This document shows positions 8,543 through 17,942 of a stretch of 23,652 nucleotides of DNA, piece after piece; the stretch's first letter is position 1, and the number at the start of each line of letters is the position of its first letter. Below the pieces are notes generated by a model. The model did not search any database. It was given only the letters and a program-made list of their open reading frames with translations, and was not told where the DNA came from. This DNA is from a virus, in the IMG/VR virus record IMGVR_UViG_3300012920_000268, positions 1 through 23,652 of that record, one strand, 5' to 3'. Position numbers and translations under genes: made by a program.

Positions 8543-9202
8543 TTAGTTATTTACTTTTGTTATAGTTACCGGAATAGTAATTCTAGCTCCAGAATCTCTA
8601 CCAATAATCTGTAAGGTAGTTTGGAGTTCTGTGTTAGTTCCAAATAAAGTATTAACAGTAGTTGCAGTTAAATTGATTGAAGTACCAATTACAGTTTTAG
8701 ATACATTTGTACCAACAGTTGTTACTGTATTTAATCTTTCTGCTTCCTCTGTATTAATTCCTACTCCTGTAAAGTTAGACATTACTCTTACATCTGCAAT
8801 AGTAGCAGTATATCCTCCAGCTTCAAAAGTAGAAGTAGCTCCTAAGTAATTAAGAGTTTGAGGAGTGATTGCTAATGAACCACCTTGCTTTAATCTTATA
8901 GCTGCATATCCTGCTTCTAATAAAGGTAACTTAGATGTACCTCTAGGTAAAGTAGCAAGTTTATATTTCATTATTTTTGTCTCATCAGGAAATGCCTCTA
9001 ATAGTGGCATGTTTTCTATAGCTTGACCATAGAATTGTGAACCTGATGGATGTAAAGGATTATAAAGTGTATAATCTATTTCATCATCTGCTAAGGCAAA
9101 TTGAGTTACTTTGAAAGACCCATCGCCTCTAGCTAGTAATTCTCTACCTTTTTTTGTTAAAATTGCGTCAACTGTTACAACGCCGTTATTTAAATATCCC
9201 AT
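8543..9202 (-). CDS. Conserved T4-like phage structural protein, 219 aa
   Basis: The N-terminus MGYLNNGVVTVDAILTKKGR, followed by GDGSFKVTQFALADDEIDY and LYNPLHPSGSQFYG, closely matches from memory a structural protein found across environmental T4-like phages. Its role in the particle is not known to me. Residues 1-130 carry these conserved blocks. The last 90 are Thr/Val/Ile-rich beta sequence (GTNVSKTVIGTSINLTATTV), typical of virion surface or fibre-linked domains. There is no signal peptide or membrane segment. It sits between two other structural genes, with a 41-base A/T-rich gap before it that lacks a Shine-Dalgarno site. The start is chosen because the conserved MG(Y/F)L opening begins there. 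Confidence 0.8.
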   Translation of the reverse strand: MGYLNNGVVTVDAILTKKGRELLARGDGSFKVTQFALADDEIDYTLYNPLHPSGSQFYGQAIENMPLLEAFPDETKIMKYKLATLPRGTSKLPLLEAGYAAIRLKQGGSLAITPQTLNYLGATSTFEAGGYTATIADVRVMSNFTGVGINTEEAERLNTVTTVGTNVSKTVIGTSINLTATTVNTLFGTNTELQTTLQIIGRDSGARITIPVTITKVNN

Positions 9203-9243
9203 TTTACTTTTGTTCTTTTATATAAATATATTAAATTAAACTT

Positions 9244-10644
9244 TTAGAAGTCTTCTTTGTATCCGTAATTCCATATTAACTGTCCGTTTTCGTTAATATA
9301 TAAAATTTCTCCCGTTTCTTCAACTAATAATTTTTTATTTCCTACTTTTTGTAATTTGTTATTTTCTGATCTAAATACAGAATCACCTAAACATACCCAC
9401 ATATTTACGTGTGAAGTATGATCTGCGTAATTACCTATTGTAGAAAAATCAGCATTAGAATCAGCAAATATATCGGTATTAATTTGTTGAGTTGGATAAT
9501 TCCTACTACCTGTTTTAAGGTATAAAAATGTAGTACCTCCTCTATTAGGTGTTGCTGCATTAGCTGGAACGAATTCTACTCTTTCGGCTTGGAAAAATTC
9601 GCTTTTTGAATTAGACGAATCTAAAAAGAAGACTGTATTTTGATCTGTTCCACCGAAGTCGTTATACGAACCAGAATGTAATATTAAGTTAGCAGCTACT
9701 GATAAATGACTACCAGATATAAAATATGTACCGGTTTGTCCTGTACCTACATCTTCAAAGTCTGCGCTTCCTAAAACAGGGCCGGTACCTTGATTTGTGT
9801 TATTTACAACACTTGTTTCTATTTTTACAAATCTTGCATTAGGAGTATCAACTTGTATAGAACCGCTAAAATATCCTCTAGTAATATAAGTACTTTTTTC
9901 CAACTTATTAGAAGTTATAGCCCAGTTATACCCCGGGTCGATAGTAAATAATAATTCTTCATAACTCACACCGTCAGATGAACTTGCAATAGTTGCTAGA
10001 GGAGTAATAGGATCGTATAACTTTCCTTTAAATAGTTTACCAGATAATGCTGAACCAATTCCATAATCTAATTTATCAGTTTTAGTACCTGTATATCTAC
10101 CGGAAGTAAAAGTTAAAGAAGAATAATTAGAATCCTGAACTGACGCTGTAACAGCAGAACCGTCTAAAATACTGTTAATATTTTGAGGTGCTATAGTCGA
10201 ACCTGATCTTTCGCTTTCTACTTCAAATATATAATCAGATCTTCTAAGTTTAGTTGCATCATTATAAACAGCGTTGTATTCATTTAATCTAAAGTCAGTA
10301 CCTACTGTAGGGAAAAAGTTTACATTTTGACATATATCTTCACTCTCTATATTATCTGAATTTAAAGTAACTTGAGGAACGATATCGAAATGTACATGAT
10401 TAGTATACGTTACTGGATTACTAAGGTTGAATACATATGGACCGCCAGTGCCTGGGAGAGTAATTCTAGTTAGCTTTTTTAAATCTTCTAATCTATTCGT
10501 ACCCCCGCAGTCGTTTACATGTATATTCATTTCTTCAGCTACTCCTGATGCGTTACTTAGTGCACTAAAAAGTAGTTCTATATACGCAAAACCGGGGTTA
10601 TGCGAATCAAAATCATTAATACCTATTGGTGTTCCATCTGCCAT
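9244..10644 (-). CDS. Putative virion structural protein, 466 aa
   Basis: I do not recognise a named family. The protein opens MADGTPIGINDFDSHNPGFA and is Ser/Thr/Asn-rich with regularly spaced beta-type stretches (for example GYFSGSIQVDTPNARFVKIE and GQTGTYFISGSHLSVAANL). It ends with a compact module containing KKLLVEETGEILYINENGQL and a Trp. There is no signal peptide, membrane segment or catalytic motif. Its ATG follows the stop of the preceding gene with one base between (TAATATG), indicating linked translation with that fibre-like protein. Context and composition suggest a tail or baseplate-associated beta protein; this is inferred. Confidence 0.75.
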   Translation of the reverse strand: MADGTPIGINDFDSHNPGFAYIELLFSALSNASGVAEEMNIHVNDCGGTNRLEDLKKLTRITLPGTGGPYVFNLSNPVTYTNHVHFDIVPQVTLNSDNIESEDICQNVNFFPTVGTDFRLNEYNAVYNDATKLRRSDYIFEVESERSGSTIAPQNINSILDGSAVTASVQDSNYSSLTFTSGRYTGTKTDKLDYGIGSALSGKLFKGKLYDPITPLATIASSSDGVSYEELLFTIDPGYNWAITSNKLEKSTYITRGYFSGSIQVDTPNARFVKIETSVVNNTNQGTGPVLGSADFEDVGTGQTGTYFISGSHLSVAANLILHSGSYNDFGGTDQNTVFFLDSSNSKSEFFQAERVEFVPANAATPNRGGTTFLYLKTGSRNYPTQQINTDIFADSNADFSTIGNYADHTSHVNMWVCLGDSVFRSENNKLQKVGNKKLLVEETGEILYINENGQLIWNYGYKEDF

Positions 10645-10645
10645 A

Positions 10646-11515
10646 TTATAAATCTAATCTTACTTTAATAGTTAATTCAGTATCAGCTGGTTTACGTAAT
10701 GGTTTTGCTAATTTTCCTATAGCAATTAAATCTTGCTGATCATTATAAAGTCCAACTGTTGTTATATAAGGTTGAAAATCTGAACCTGTTATATTGTCGG
10801 TTAAAACTCCAGAAGGTCTAAAATAAGAACTTCCAGTTATGTTTTCACTACCTGAATATAAATACGTACTGCTTCCAGATTGTGCTGTAGGATTGTAGGT
10901 ATAATTATATTCATAGTCATTAATTCTTATGTTAAAAGTTTGAGTATATATTTGAACATTACTTTTAAACTTTATAGTCGCTGCTCCTGGTTGAGCGTTT
11001 ATTACAAATGAATTAGGATTAGATGTTGAACCGCTTTCGTAAAAATTAGCTGTGTCAGGATTAGTTATTATCAGTTGACCGTGACTATAAATAACATTAC
11101 CCATATGTTGACCTGCAGGTGTATTTAGTTTAAGATTACCTTCACCATCATCTACAATAGTATTATATGAACTTGAAATCATTACTGACCCAGGTTCAAT
11201 ATGAGTACCAAATAAATTTCTCGGTATAGAATAGGTTGCACCTCTAGCAGTTAAGAATCTTGAACCTGAAGCGTGGTAAGAGGTTTCAGTAAAATTATCG
11301 AAACCAACATTTCTTATTTCTACAGCACTTGACGATTTTAATAAATCGCTTTCACTATTATAGTTTTCAGCTACATAACCTGAACCTGTATCATAGTTAG
11401 AATAGTAAAGTTGATTCAACCCTCTTCTAGTAATAATTCTATTGTTTCCTCCTTTAAGTGAGTATGACCCTGTATAGTGTTGACCTGAAGTAGTTGATGT
11501 ATCTATGTATGACAT
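10646..11515 (-). CDS. Virion structural protein with shared C-terminal domain, 289 aa
   Basis: A paralogue of the 352-residue protein at 7480-8538. The N-terminal half has GNNRIITRRGLNQLYYSNYD and a central IEPGSVMISSS block that parallels the partner's ILPGSMTLTL. Residues 181-289 form the shared C-terminal domain (DYEYNYTYNP, then PYITTVGLYNDQQDLIAIGKLAKPL). Strong Tyr/Ser/Gly content and beta character fit an extracellular part of the particle. There is no signal peptide. It starts 13 bases after the large baseplate protein, with an A-rich leader (AAAAATAAATAGAAT) and no Shine-Dalgarno site. The exact particle location is unknown. Confidence 0.75.
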   Translation of the reverse strand: MSYIDTSTTSGQHYTGSYSLKGGNNRIITRRGLNQLYYSNYDTGSGYVAENYNSESDLLKSSSAVEIRNVGFDNFTETSYHASGSRFLTARGATYSIPRNLFGTHIEPGSVMISSSYNTIVDDGEGNLKLNTPAGQHMGNVIYSHGQLIITNPDTANFYESGSTSNPNSFVINAQPGAATIKFKSNVQIYTQTFNIRINDYEYNYTYNPTAQSGSSTYLYSGSENITGSSYFRPSGVLTDNITGSDFQPYITTVGLYNDQQDLIAIGKLAKPLRKPADTELTIKVRLDL

Positions 11516-11528
11516 ATTCTATTTATTT

Positions 11529-14500
11529 TTATGCTAAACTACAACCACAGTGTTCATCTGGGCATTCTGCTCCATCGTCAAAGAAGTATCCACTAATTGC
11601 AGCGAATTGAGTAGTTCCTGTATATCTAGCTATTTGGTTATTATCTGGTGAATCACTATCACATTGAGTATCTACAATAACTTCGTAGTACTTTCCACTT
11701 ATTGGAGCATTAGTAACTGTTCTGTTTTGTGTTCCTCCAAATCCAGTACATATAACCCCTGGTCCGCTTCCTCCGTTAGTATTTTGAGGTATGTTAATAA
11801 AGGTACCAGAAGCTGTTCCGTTACCATCACCAGCAGTACAAAGTTGGAATCTATAGGTTAAGAATAAAGGAGAAGGAGATGGAGTAGGTGAAGGTGAAGT
11901 AAGCTGTTTAGAAGGAGAAGGAGTAATAGAAGGAGTAATAGAAGGTGTTACTGAAGGAGATGGAGTTGGTGAAGGAGAAACGTCTGTACCTTTAAGAACT
12001 GGTCTAATTTTATATTGTAAATTAGTTCCGCCTTCATACTTAAATATATTTGCTATATTAAGTTCATTAGGAAAATAGCTTGATGATATGACACTACCGC
12101 TCAATTCACCATCATACCTAGCCTCTTCGTGATTATGATATTCGTATGTTGCTAACCCTCCTGAAGTCATAACCTGTGCGGTATAACTAGCAGTTAAAGG
12201 TATAGTTAGTTCTAATTCATTTTGACCTCCATAAGCCCCACCTGAGCTTCCTGTATTTTCATTTATTGAAATACTTCCTGTCAAAGTAATATCACCTATA
12301 AACTGATTCTGTATTTCTTGAGAAGCTGAATTTAATAATTGACTTCCGGAAATTTGTAATTGCTTTATTTTATTTCTTTCTAAAATATGAGGCTTTACTA
12401 TTAAACCTTCACTTAAACTACTTCTTGCAGGAATGTAATCTTTTATAGATTTAAATATAACATTATCGTAAAACTTTAAAGTTCTAACAATATCGCTATA
12501 ATTATGGCTACCTGATATTATATAATCATCATTTTGAGTGTGGGTGTTTTGACTACCGGTCATAATATCTGATACTATATCACTTGCCGAATCAAATAAT
12601 TCTATATAACTAGATGAATACTGATATCCAGGATCGCCTAGAAAATTATCTATATTGAAATCCCCACTTTGAGAATCTATAAAGTAGTTATTTATTCTTT
12701 CATCTAGTACATGCGTAGGGGAAAATCCAACCTCAACTCCATGTAAATCATCTGCGTACTTACTATCTCTCTTTACTATCGATATATATTGCGATAAAGT
12801 AGTACCTTCTATACTACCGGTATTGTCTATTCTTACTCTACCTAACGATGATGTTATATCTGTAAATTGACCTAAATTAGGAGTATTATTAGCAGCGTTA
12901 GAAGCTGAGTCAATTAAGCCTCCTCCCATAACTCTAACTAATAATCCGTTATGTGATCCATCAGCTCCGGTAAAATTATTATTAGTAGGAATACCAAAGC
13001 TTGAAACTAATGCCTTTACACCTCTTTCTGTTCCTTTAGATTTAAGCAATAAAGGTAAATTGTGGTAGAGCCTTTTATATAATTGAGTTCTATATTCGTC
13101 TTCAGATACTAACTCTTGTGAACCGGTCAATGAACCTGTTGTAAAGGTATTTATCAACTCACTTCCTGTGTTATAAAGTTCTCCTTGATAAACAGATACT
13201 AATGATTCTATCGATCTGTTACTAGCATATAATTTAACACCGAAGTTTCTTAATGCTTCTTCTACTAGTTGTGCAGGTATACCGTTATATATTCTATTAT
13301 CAGCATCGTACTTGTCTGATAGCGCTTTTGAGTAAACCCATATATTATCAAAATGCTGACCTATCATATCACCAAAGGTTACAAAAGGTGCATTAGCAGA
13401 GTCATCCTGTAGGTATGCAGGTACTGCATTAACAAGTCTAGATTGATTTTCAGCATCAAAATTACTAGCAGATAATATCTTATCATCATACCATGAACCG
13501 GTAGCTGAACCGGTTGCTAGTATAAAGGGTTTTTCTATTATACCATTAGGTCCTACTTGCTTAGGCCAAGAGTGAGAGCTAGATTGATAATATAAGAATC
13601 TTTCAAAATGATCAAAATTATCTATAACACTATTTATACTAGAGCTATGAAAATTTAATTGACCAGTATTGTCTCCTGTACTGGCGTCGTATGCAGCATC
13701 ATATAAGGCTTGAGACGAAGATATTAAATTTACTTTATATCTAAAGTTTTTTAACCTTTCTTCTACAGAACTGAAATTAATAAAATTGTTAAAATCTTTA
13801 TAGTCTATACTTACATCTATTCCTTTTTCGTTGAATAATGAATTTAATTGTCTAAAACTTTCACTTACAGGAAAATTAAAGAGTTCATCATAATTAAAAT
13901 ACTCAGTAGAAGAGATTACCTGTTTTTCTTCCTCTATGTTAAAATTAGCAGGCTTTAATAAAGGTACTCTAATTTCATCAGGTATGACTTCTCCTTCTAT
14001 TTCATAACCTACAGAATCAGATACTATTCTATCTAAAGTTAACGTAGATTTTAAATCATACTGTTTAGGTAGTGGTGCATATAATTTTACTACAATGGAT
14101 GTGAATTCCCTATATGGCTGTGAGTCAATATTAATACCTATAGCTAAATTATTGCTACCAAAGTTAAGTCTAAAGTCATCTAAATATGACTTACTTTCTA
14201 ATTCTTTTTTAAGCTCTTCAGTAGTGTCTAATAGTAATTGATCTTTGACCTGTGTTGTTAGAAGTCTTATTTCTGTTCTATCTTTAGATATTTCTTCAAT
14301 AAAAAAAGTTACAGGAACTTTATTATCAGAGTATATATCATCTAAAAAATTATATACTACTTTAACATCGCCTTGAGAATATCCTTTTCTTTGAATATCA
14401 CTAATAGGGTCAATAGTCATTTCGACTACTTTACCATCGTTATCAGATTGAGATCCTTGCAAAAAAGATTGTTCACTATAATTATCGTAAGATTGTAATA

Positions 14501-14660
14501 GAATATCATCTATAGAGTAAATATGATATTCGATTTTATTTTCAAATGCTTTAAACTCAGAATTTATTTCAAACGACTTTATAACAGACGTATCCTGTGC
14601 AGAAAACTTTTGCAGATTATCTGGTTCTATTAACTGTATATTATACTTAACTTGCGGCAT
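11529..14660 (-). CDS. Large baseplate/tail-tip structural protein with Cys-rich C-terminal addition, 1043 aa
   Basis: Residues 1-893 make up a long soluble protein with an N-terminal beta region and a helical middle. The middle includes VPAYLQDDSANAPFVTFGDM, IGQHFDNIWVYSKALSDKYD and YKRLYHNLPLLLKSKGTERG. From memory these blocks recur in large uncharacterised structural proteins of environmental T4-like phages. A Ser/Thr/Pro linker (894-931) then joins a 112-residue C-terminal domain rich in Gly and Cys (seven Cys) that ends HCGCSLA. Size and position soon after the gp6-like gene recall T4 gp7 (about 1030 residues), but I see no sequence proof. The first 14 bases overlap the preceding gene. 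The linker is of the same kind as in the two giant repeat proteins. Confidence 0.8.
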   Translation of the reverse strand: MPQVKYNIQLIEPDNLQKFSAQDTSVIKSFEINSEFKAFENKIEYHIYSIDDILLQSYDNYSEQSFLQGSQSDNDGKVVEMTIDPISDIQRKGYSQGDVKVVYNFLDDIYSDNKVPVTFFIEEISKDRTEIRLLTTQVKDQLLLDTTEELKKELESKSYLDDFRLNFGSNNLAIGINIDSQPYREFTSIVVKLYAPLPKQYDLKSTLTLDRIVSDSVGYEIEGEVIPDEIRVPLLKPANFNIEEEKQVISSTEYFNYDELFNFPVSESFRQLNSLFNEKGIDVSIDYKDFNNFINFSSVEERLKNFRYKVNLISSSQALYDAAYDASTGDNTGQLNFHSSSINSVIDNFDHFERFLYYQSSSHSWPKQVGPNGIIEKPFILATGSATGSWYDDKILSASNFDAENQSRLVNAVPAYLQDDSANAPFVTFGDMIGQHFDNIWVYSKALSDKYDADNRIYNGIPAQLVEEALRNFGVKLYASNRSIESLVSVYQGELYNTGSELINTFTTGSLTGSQELVSEDEYRTQLYKRLYHNLPLLLKSKGTERGVKALVSSFGIPTNNNFTGADGSHNGLLVRVMGGGLIDSASNAANNTPNLGQFTDITSSLGRVRIDNTGSIEGTTLSQYISIVKRDSKYADDLHGVEVGFSPTHVLDERINNYFIDSQSGDFNIDNFLGDPGYQYSSSYIELFDSASDIVSDIMTGSQNTHTQNDDYIISGSHNYSDIVRTLKFYDNVIFKSIKDYIPARSSLSEGLIVKPHILERNKIKQLQISGSQLLNSASQEIQNQFIGDITLTGSISINENTGSSGGAYGGQNELELTIPLTASYTAQVMTSGGLATYEYHNHEEARYDGELSGSVISSSYFPNELNIANIFKYEGGTNLQYKIRPVLKGTDVSPSPTPSPSVTPSITPSITPSPSKQLTSPSPTPSPSPLFLTYRFQLCTAGDGNGTASGTFINIPQNTNGGSGPGVICTGFGGTQNRTVTNAPISGKYYEVIVDTQCDSDSPDNNQIARYTGTTQFAAISGYFFDDGAECPDEHCGCSLA

Positions 14661-15006
14661 TTGCTTCTAAGTTTGATATTTCAATTGTATCTTCAATTGC
14701 GTTTTGTTGCATTAATAATATTCTTTCTCTTAATACTGCTATTTCATCTAAAAGTGGTTGAATAGCTTCATTAGTCTGGTCTAGCTGAATAAGTTTGCTG
14801 CTTTCTTTTATTAAAAATTCATGCGAATTATTATCTCCTTCAACAGGAATTTCATAATAAAATTTATCGTAAAGTCTAAAAAATTCTTGAATAGAGTCAG
14901 TTTCTACTTCTTCTTGTATAGTGACAAAACTCTTAAATGATGAATCGATAGACTTATCAAAATCATTTTTATCTAAAACTTTTTTTCGCATTCTTATTTT
15001 AGCCAT
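14647..15006 (-). CDS. Small coiled-coil phage protein, 119 aa
   Basis: A short charged protein opening MAKIRMRKKVLDKNDFDKSI. Its C-terminal third is a predicted coiled coil with leucine/isoleucine spacing (IAVLRERILLMQQNAIEDTI, about 87-106). There is no signal peptide or membrane segment, and I do not recognise a family. It overlaps the gene before it by 8 bases and the gene after it by 14, so it is translated between the DNRLRE-like protein and the 1043-residue protein. A small assembly or bridging component of the baseplate would fit; this rests on context only. Confidence 0.75.
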   Translation of the reverse strand: MAKIRMRKKVLDKNDFDKSIDSSFKSFVTIQEEVETDSIQEFFRLYDKFYYEIPVEGDNNSHEFLIKESSKLIQLDQTNEAIQPLLDEIAVLRERILLMQQNAIEDTIEISNLEANAAS

Positions 15007-16114
15007 TTCTTACTACTTTAAATACGTTACTATCATCAACTAAAGTACTTCCGTCTAATTCGCTTTTGATTAATAACCTATAATATCTTTCTGGTTGTAA
15101 GCCATTCATATAAAGATCTATATAAGAACCTGATGTATCACAGCTTACTTTAGTACTACTGTTATTAAAGTCTATTTCCATTTCTTCTGTATATTCATCT
15201 TTAAGACCGTACACAGAACCTGAAGGTAGAGCAAAGTTTGTTTTAAATATAGAACCTGTTGTAAAAGTTCTTGTAGGGTTTTTAGGTCTAGCTAGTAATC
15301 TAAATCTATATTTACCTACATCTGGGTATGAACCTCTATTATTAGTAACTTCGATTACTGCTTGTGAGTTATTTAATACGCTTAAACTACCTGTTTCATA
15401 TACCTGATCATCCCATTCAAACGTTAATGTAGGAGGGTAAATAGTATTAGTATCACTACTATAGTATCTAGTTATAAGTGATGCACTAGTATAAAACTCA
15501 ATACTGTCTTCTAACTTAAGGATAAAACCATTATTGTCTATAGTACCAGAATTATGTAAATGTACAGCGTTAGTAACATCCAGGTATATATCAAGATCTT
15601 GACCTGTTGAAAAGGATTGTGTTGATTCTAAGTTATAAGTAGCAGATGCTGTAAACCAACTACCTCCGCCTGGATATGTAGAATTATAAGAGGCGGTTTG
15701 ATAGGTACTAAATCCGCTAGTTGTCCACGGATCGGTATATTCTGATTTTCTATATCTCCATGATACACCTGATCTATCTTCAGAGCCGGTTAGTATGTCG
15801 TCAGCAAATTTTCCTACACCGCCTTGGAAGCTTTCTGCTAAAGGGTAACATTCTATTTTATATTCTTGAGGCATTTCATAAGCATCAGCAAGTGATAGAT
15901 CGATACTAGCAGTAAACACGTTGTCTCCTACTATATTACCTAGCACATTATTAACTTCGCTTGTTTTAAAATGAATAAGAGTTCTTGAAGTTTGCCCTAC
16001 TTCTTGTACAGGGTAACCTGCTAACTCAAGCATTTCGTCAAAACCAGCATTAGCTGTTACTACTTGAGTATTAATGAGTGAATCATAATCAGAAAATAAT
16101 TTATATACTGCCAT
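14999..16114 (-). CDS. DNRLRE-like beta-sandwich virion protein, 371 aa
   Basis: Residues 44-234 follow the pattern of DNRLRE-type domains. There is a first strand RTLIHFKTSEV, an aromatic block GVSWRYR (116-122) with DPWTTSG (128-134), then DIYLDVTNAV (175-184), and NNGFILKLE (194-202). The block ends YYSSDTNTIYPPTLTFEW. In other proteins this domain is an extracellular beta module, often in adhesins. The remaining C-terminal part (about 235-371) is also beta-rich and ends with a fibronectin-like stretch (LQPERYYRLLIKSELDGSTL). It begins one base after the gp6-like stop, which places it in the baseplate wedge block, perhaps as a peripheral baseplate protein in the slot of T4 gp7 or gp8. The domain call is by eye only. 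Confidence 0.65.
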   Translation of the reverse strand: MAVYKLFSDYDSLINTQVVTANAGFDEMLELAGYPVQEVGQTSRTLIHFKTSEVNNVLGNIVGDNVFTASIDLSLADAYEMPQEYKIECYPLAESFQGGVGKFADDILTGSEDRSGVSWRYRKSEYTDPWTTSGFSTYQTASYNSTYPGGGSWFTASATYNLESTQSFSTGQDLDIYLDVTNAVHLHNSGTIDNNGFILKLEDSIEFYTSASLITRYYSSDTNTIYPPTLTFEWDDQVYETGSLSVLNNSQAVIEVTNNRGSYPDVGKYRFRLLARPKNPTRTFTTGSIFKTNFALPSGSVYGLKDEYTEEMEIDFNNSSTKVSCDTSGSYIDLYMNGLQPERYYRLLIKSELDGSTLVDDSNVFKVVRNG

Positions 16115-16115
16115 T

Positions 16116-17942
16116 TTACGCTGTTGTTATTCGTCCTTTAATATCTAATGATGGATATTTAACTTCAAAAATACAAGGATCAAAAGAAGGATAAACTATA
16201 CTACTTCTTGTTGCTCCTTCGATATCATATCCAAAACTAGAATAAGCTCCATCATTTACTGTTTTATTAACTATTTCTATTTTTTGAACTGTTTGTACTC
16301 CTTTTACTTTATCGAGTAAAACAAAAAGTTCAGCTAGATTAATAGTTTGATTTATATTTCTTTTACTTATGTCAAAATATTCTTGAAGAGCTAAATTACA
16401 GTTAAGTAAAACGTTTCTTCCTGTATAGTTAGGTCTTACTATTATTTCATAATTAACCCCTATATTTACTATGAATGCATCTTTTATATTAACGCTATCA
16501 GATAACATCATCCATTCACTCAAATAAGTTTTAAGGTTTTCTTTTAAGGTTGAAGATGCTGTCTGTAAGTTTTTATTAAGATCGTATGCTAGTACATAAA
16601 CTGATAAAGCTAAAGGATTGTTATCTACTATACCGTCATTAATGTTTGTATTAGTTCTTTTGTCTTGAGTAACAAAAACTTTACCTATACTTCCGAATTT
16701 TGCAGGTAACGATAAAGCTCGTACTGTATAATCTTGTAGAGTAACTGCTCTTCCTTGTTCATTAAAAGCTCTTAAAGAATTCTCTCTTAATTCAGTTACT
16801 GTATCTCCATCTCTACCTCCTTTAGCTGGTTCAATGTTTGTAAAAGTAACGTTATTTGTAGAAGCATTACTTCGTAATTGAATACCTACAGAAGTTTTAC
16901 TTGTGATTGAATTAGCAGGTACGTTAGCTGATACTCCTCCGCCGGTTATATACCTTACCAATAGATCTTCGTTAGGTGCTACTCCATATGCTCTACTGAA
17001 TGTAAAGTTAGAAGGATCCCATGCACTATCTAATTTTTTCTCTCCTAAGTCTGTACCATTACCTACATTAGTAGGATCAGGTAATAAAACTGAATCATCA
17101 CTATCGTATGTACCTGCTCCAAACTGTATGTTTAGATCTCCGCTAGACTGGAACCTACTAACGAATCTTTTAGGTGCTTTACGTAAGCTCAAACTAAAAG
17201 GTACAAGTCCTGAATCTGCTCCACCATTAGTCTCATCTGCAAACACAGTATCTTGACCTAGAAAAGGAACTTCAAAATACGTGTCTCCGCTACTTCCAGT
17301 GACATCTAATATTCCTACTAGGTTAGTATCAGAAAGTGTGATAGTCTTGAATTTTTCCGATGAATCTATTTCGTATGTATTAGACTTAATAGTACCTGAA
17401 TAGGCTTTAACTTTCTTTTTGAGAATATATTCAGAAGGGTTTCCAGATGCAATAGAGTTAATTAAAACTTCAGTAGGATCGTATGAACTGCTAAATTGAA
17501 AGTCTACAGGTGCAGTAGTTATAAAGTCTGTGTTAGATTTATCAGTTGAGGTTACAACTGAATTAGCGTCTATTACTACAGCATGAGCCCAGTTAGGGTT
17601 ATAATCGTCAGATGCATTAGCAGGAACTACACATGATACTGTAAGTTCAACTTCTGATACTCCGGTTACCTTAGGTTTATACCCCATCATATAAGCTAGG
17701 TTAAATAGATTCTTTTTATCTTGAGCATAAGTTAAAAATGTCTCTTGCAATTGAGTATCTTGATAAAAAGATAAAACGTCACCTACATAAGATGCCATTT
17801 CAATAATCATCATACCAGGTGATGTATCAGAAAAGTCATTATAAGTATCAGGAAAATAGCTTTTAGCCATTTCTATTAACGAAGCTCTAAAATCGTTAAA
17901 GTTCCTATTTGAATATTTTATTTCTCTTTCTTTATTAGCCAT
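16116..17942 (-). CDS. gp6: Baseplate wedge protein, gp6-like (baseplate J family)
   Basis: A 608-residue protein, close to T4 gp6 (about 660). The N-terminus has NFNDFRASLIEMAKSYFPDT and the typical helical block YVGDVLSFYQDTQLQETFL (52-70) with NLFNLAYMMGYKPK. The middle carries EPAKGGRDGDTVTELRENSL followed by RAVTLQDYTVRA, the hallmark of baseplate J/gp6 proteins. In T4, gp6 dimers form the ring of wedges that holds the baseplate together and interact with gp25. The gp25 gene lies directly upstream, and the start overlaps its stop by one base (TAATG). No unusual features were seen; the identification is firm at family level. Confidence 0.88.
   Translation of the reverse strand: MANKEREIKYSNRNFNDFRASLIEMAKSYFPDTYNDFSDTSPGMMIIEMASYVGDVLSFYQDTQLQETFLTYAQDKKNLFNLAYMMGYKPKVTGVSEVELTVSCVVPANASDDYNPNWAHAVVIDANSVVTSTDKSNTDFITTAPVDFQFSSSYDPTEVLINSIASGNPSEYILKKKVKAYSGTIKSNTYEIDSSEKFKTITLSDTNLVGILDVTGSSGDTYFEVPFLGQDTVFADETNGGADSGLVPFSLSLRKAPKRFVSRFQSSGDLNIQFGAGTYDSDDSVLLPDPTNVGNGTDLGEKKLDSAWDPSNFTFSRAYGVAPNEDLLVRYITGGGVSANVPANSITSKTSVGIQLRSNASTNNVTFTNIEPAKGGRDGDTVTELRENSLRAFNEQGRAVTLQDYTVRALSLPAKFGSIGKVFVTQDKRTNTNINDGIVDNNPLALSVYVLAYDLNKNLQTASSTLKENLKTYLSEWMMLSDSVNIKDAFIVNIGVNYEIIVRPNYTGRNVLLNCNLALQEYFDISKRNINQTINLAELFVLLDKVKGVQTVQKIEIVNKTVNDGAYSSFGYDIEGATRSSIVYPSFDPCIFEVKYPSLDIKGRITTA

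Noticed and set aside
16903-17256. Plus-strand open frame of 117 codons inside the gp6-like gene
   Set aside because: Opposite strand to a well-supported baseplate gene, with no recognisable domain and no neighbouring plus-strand genes.
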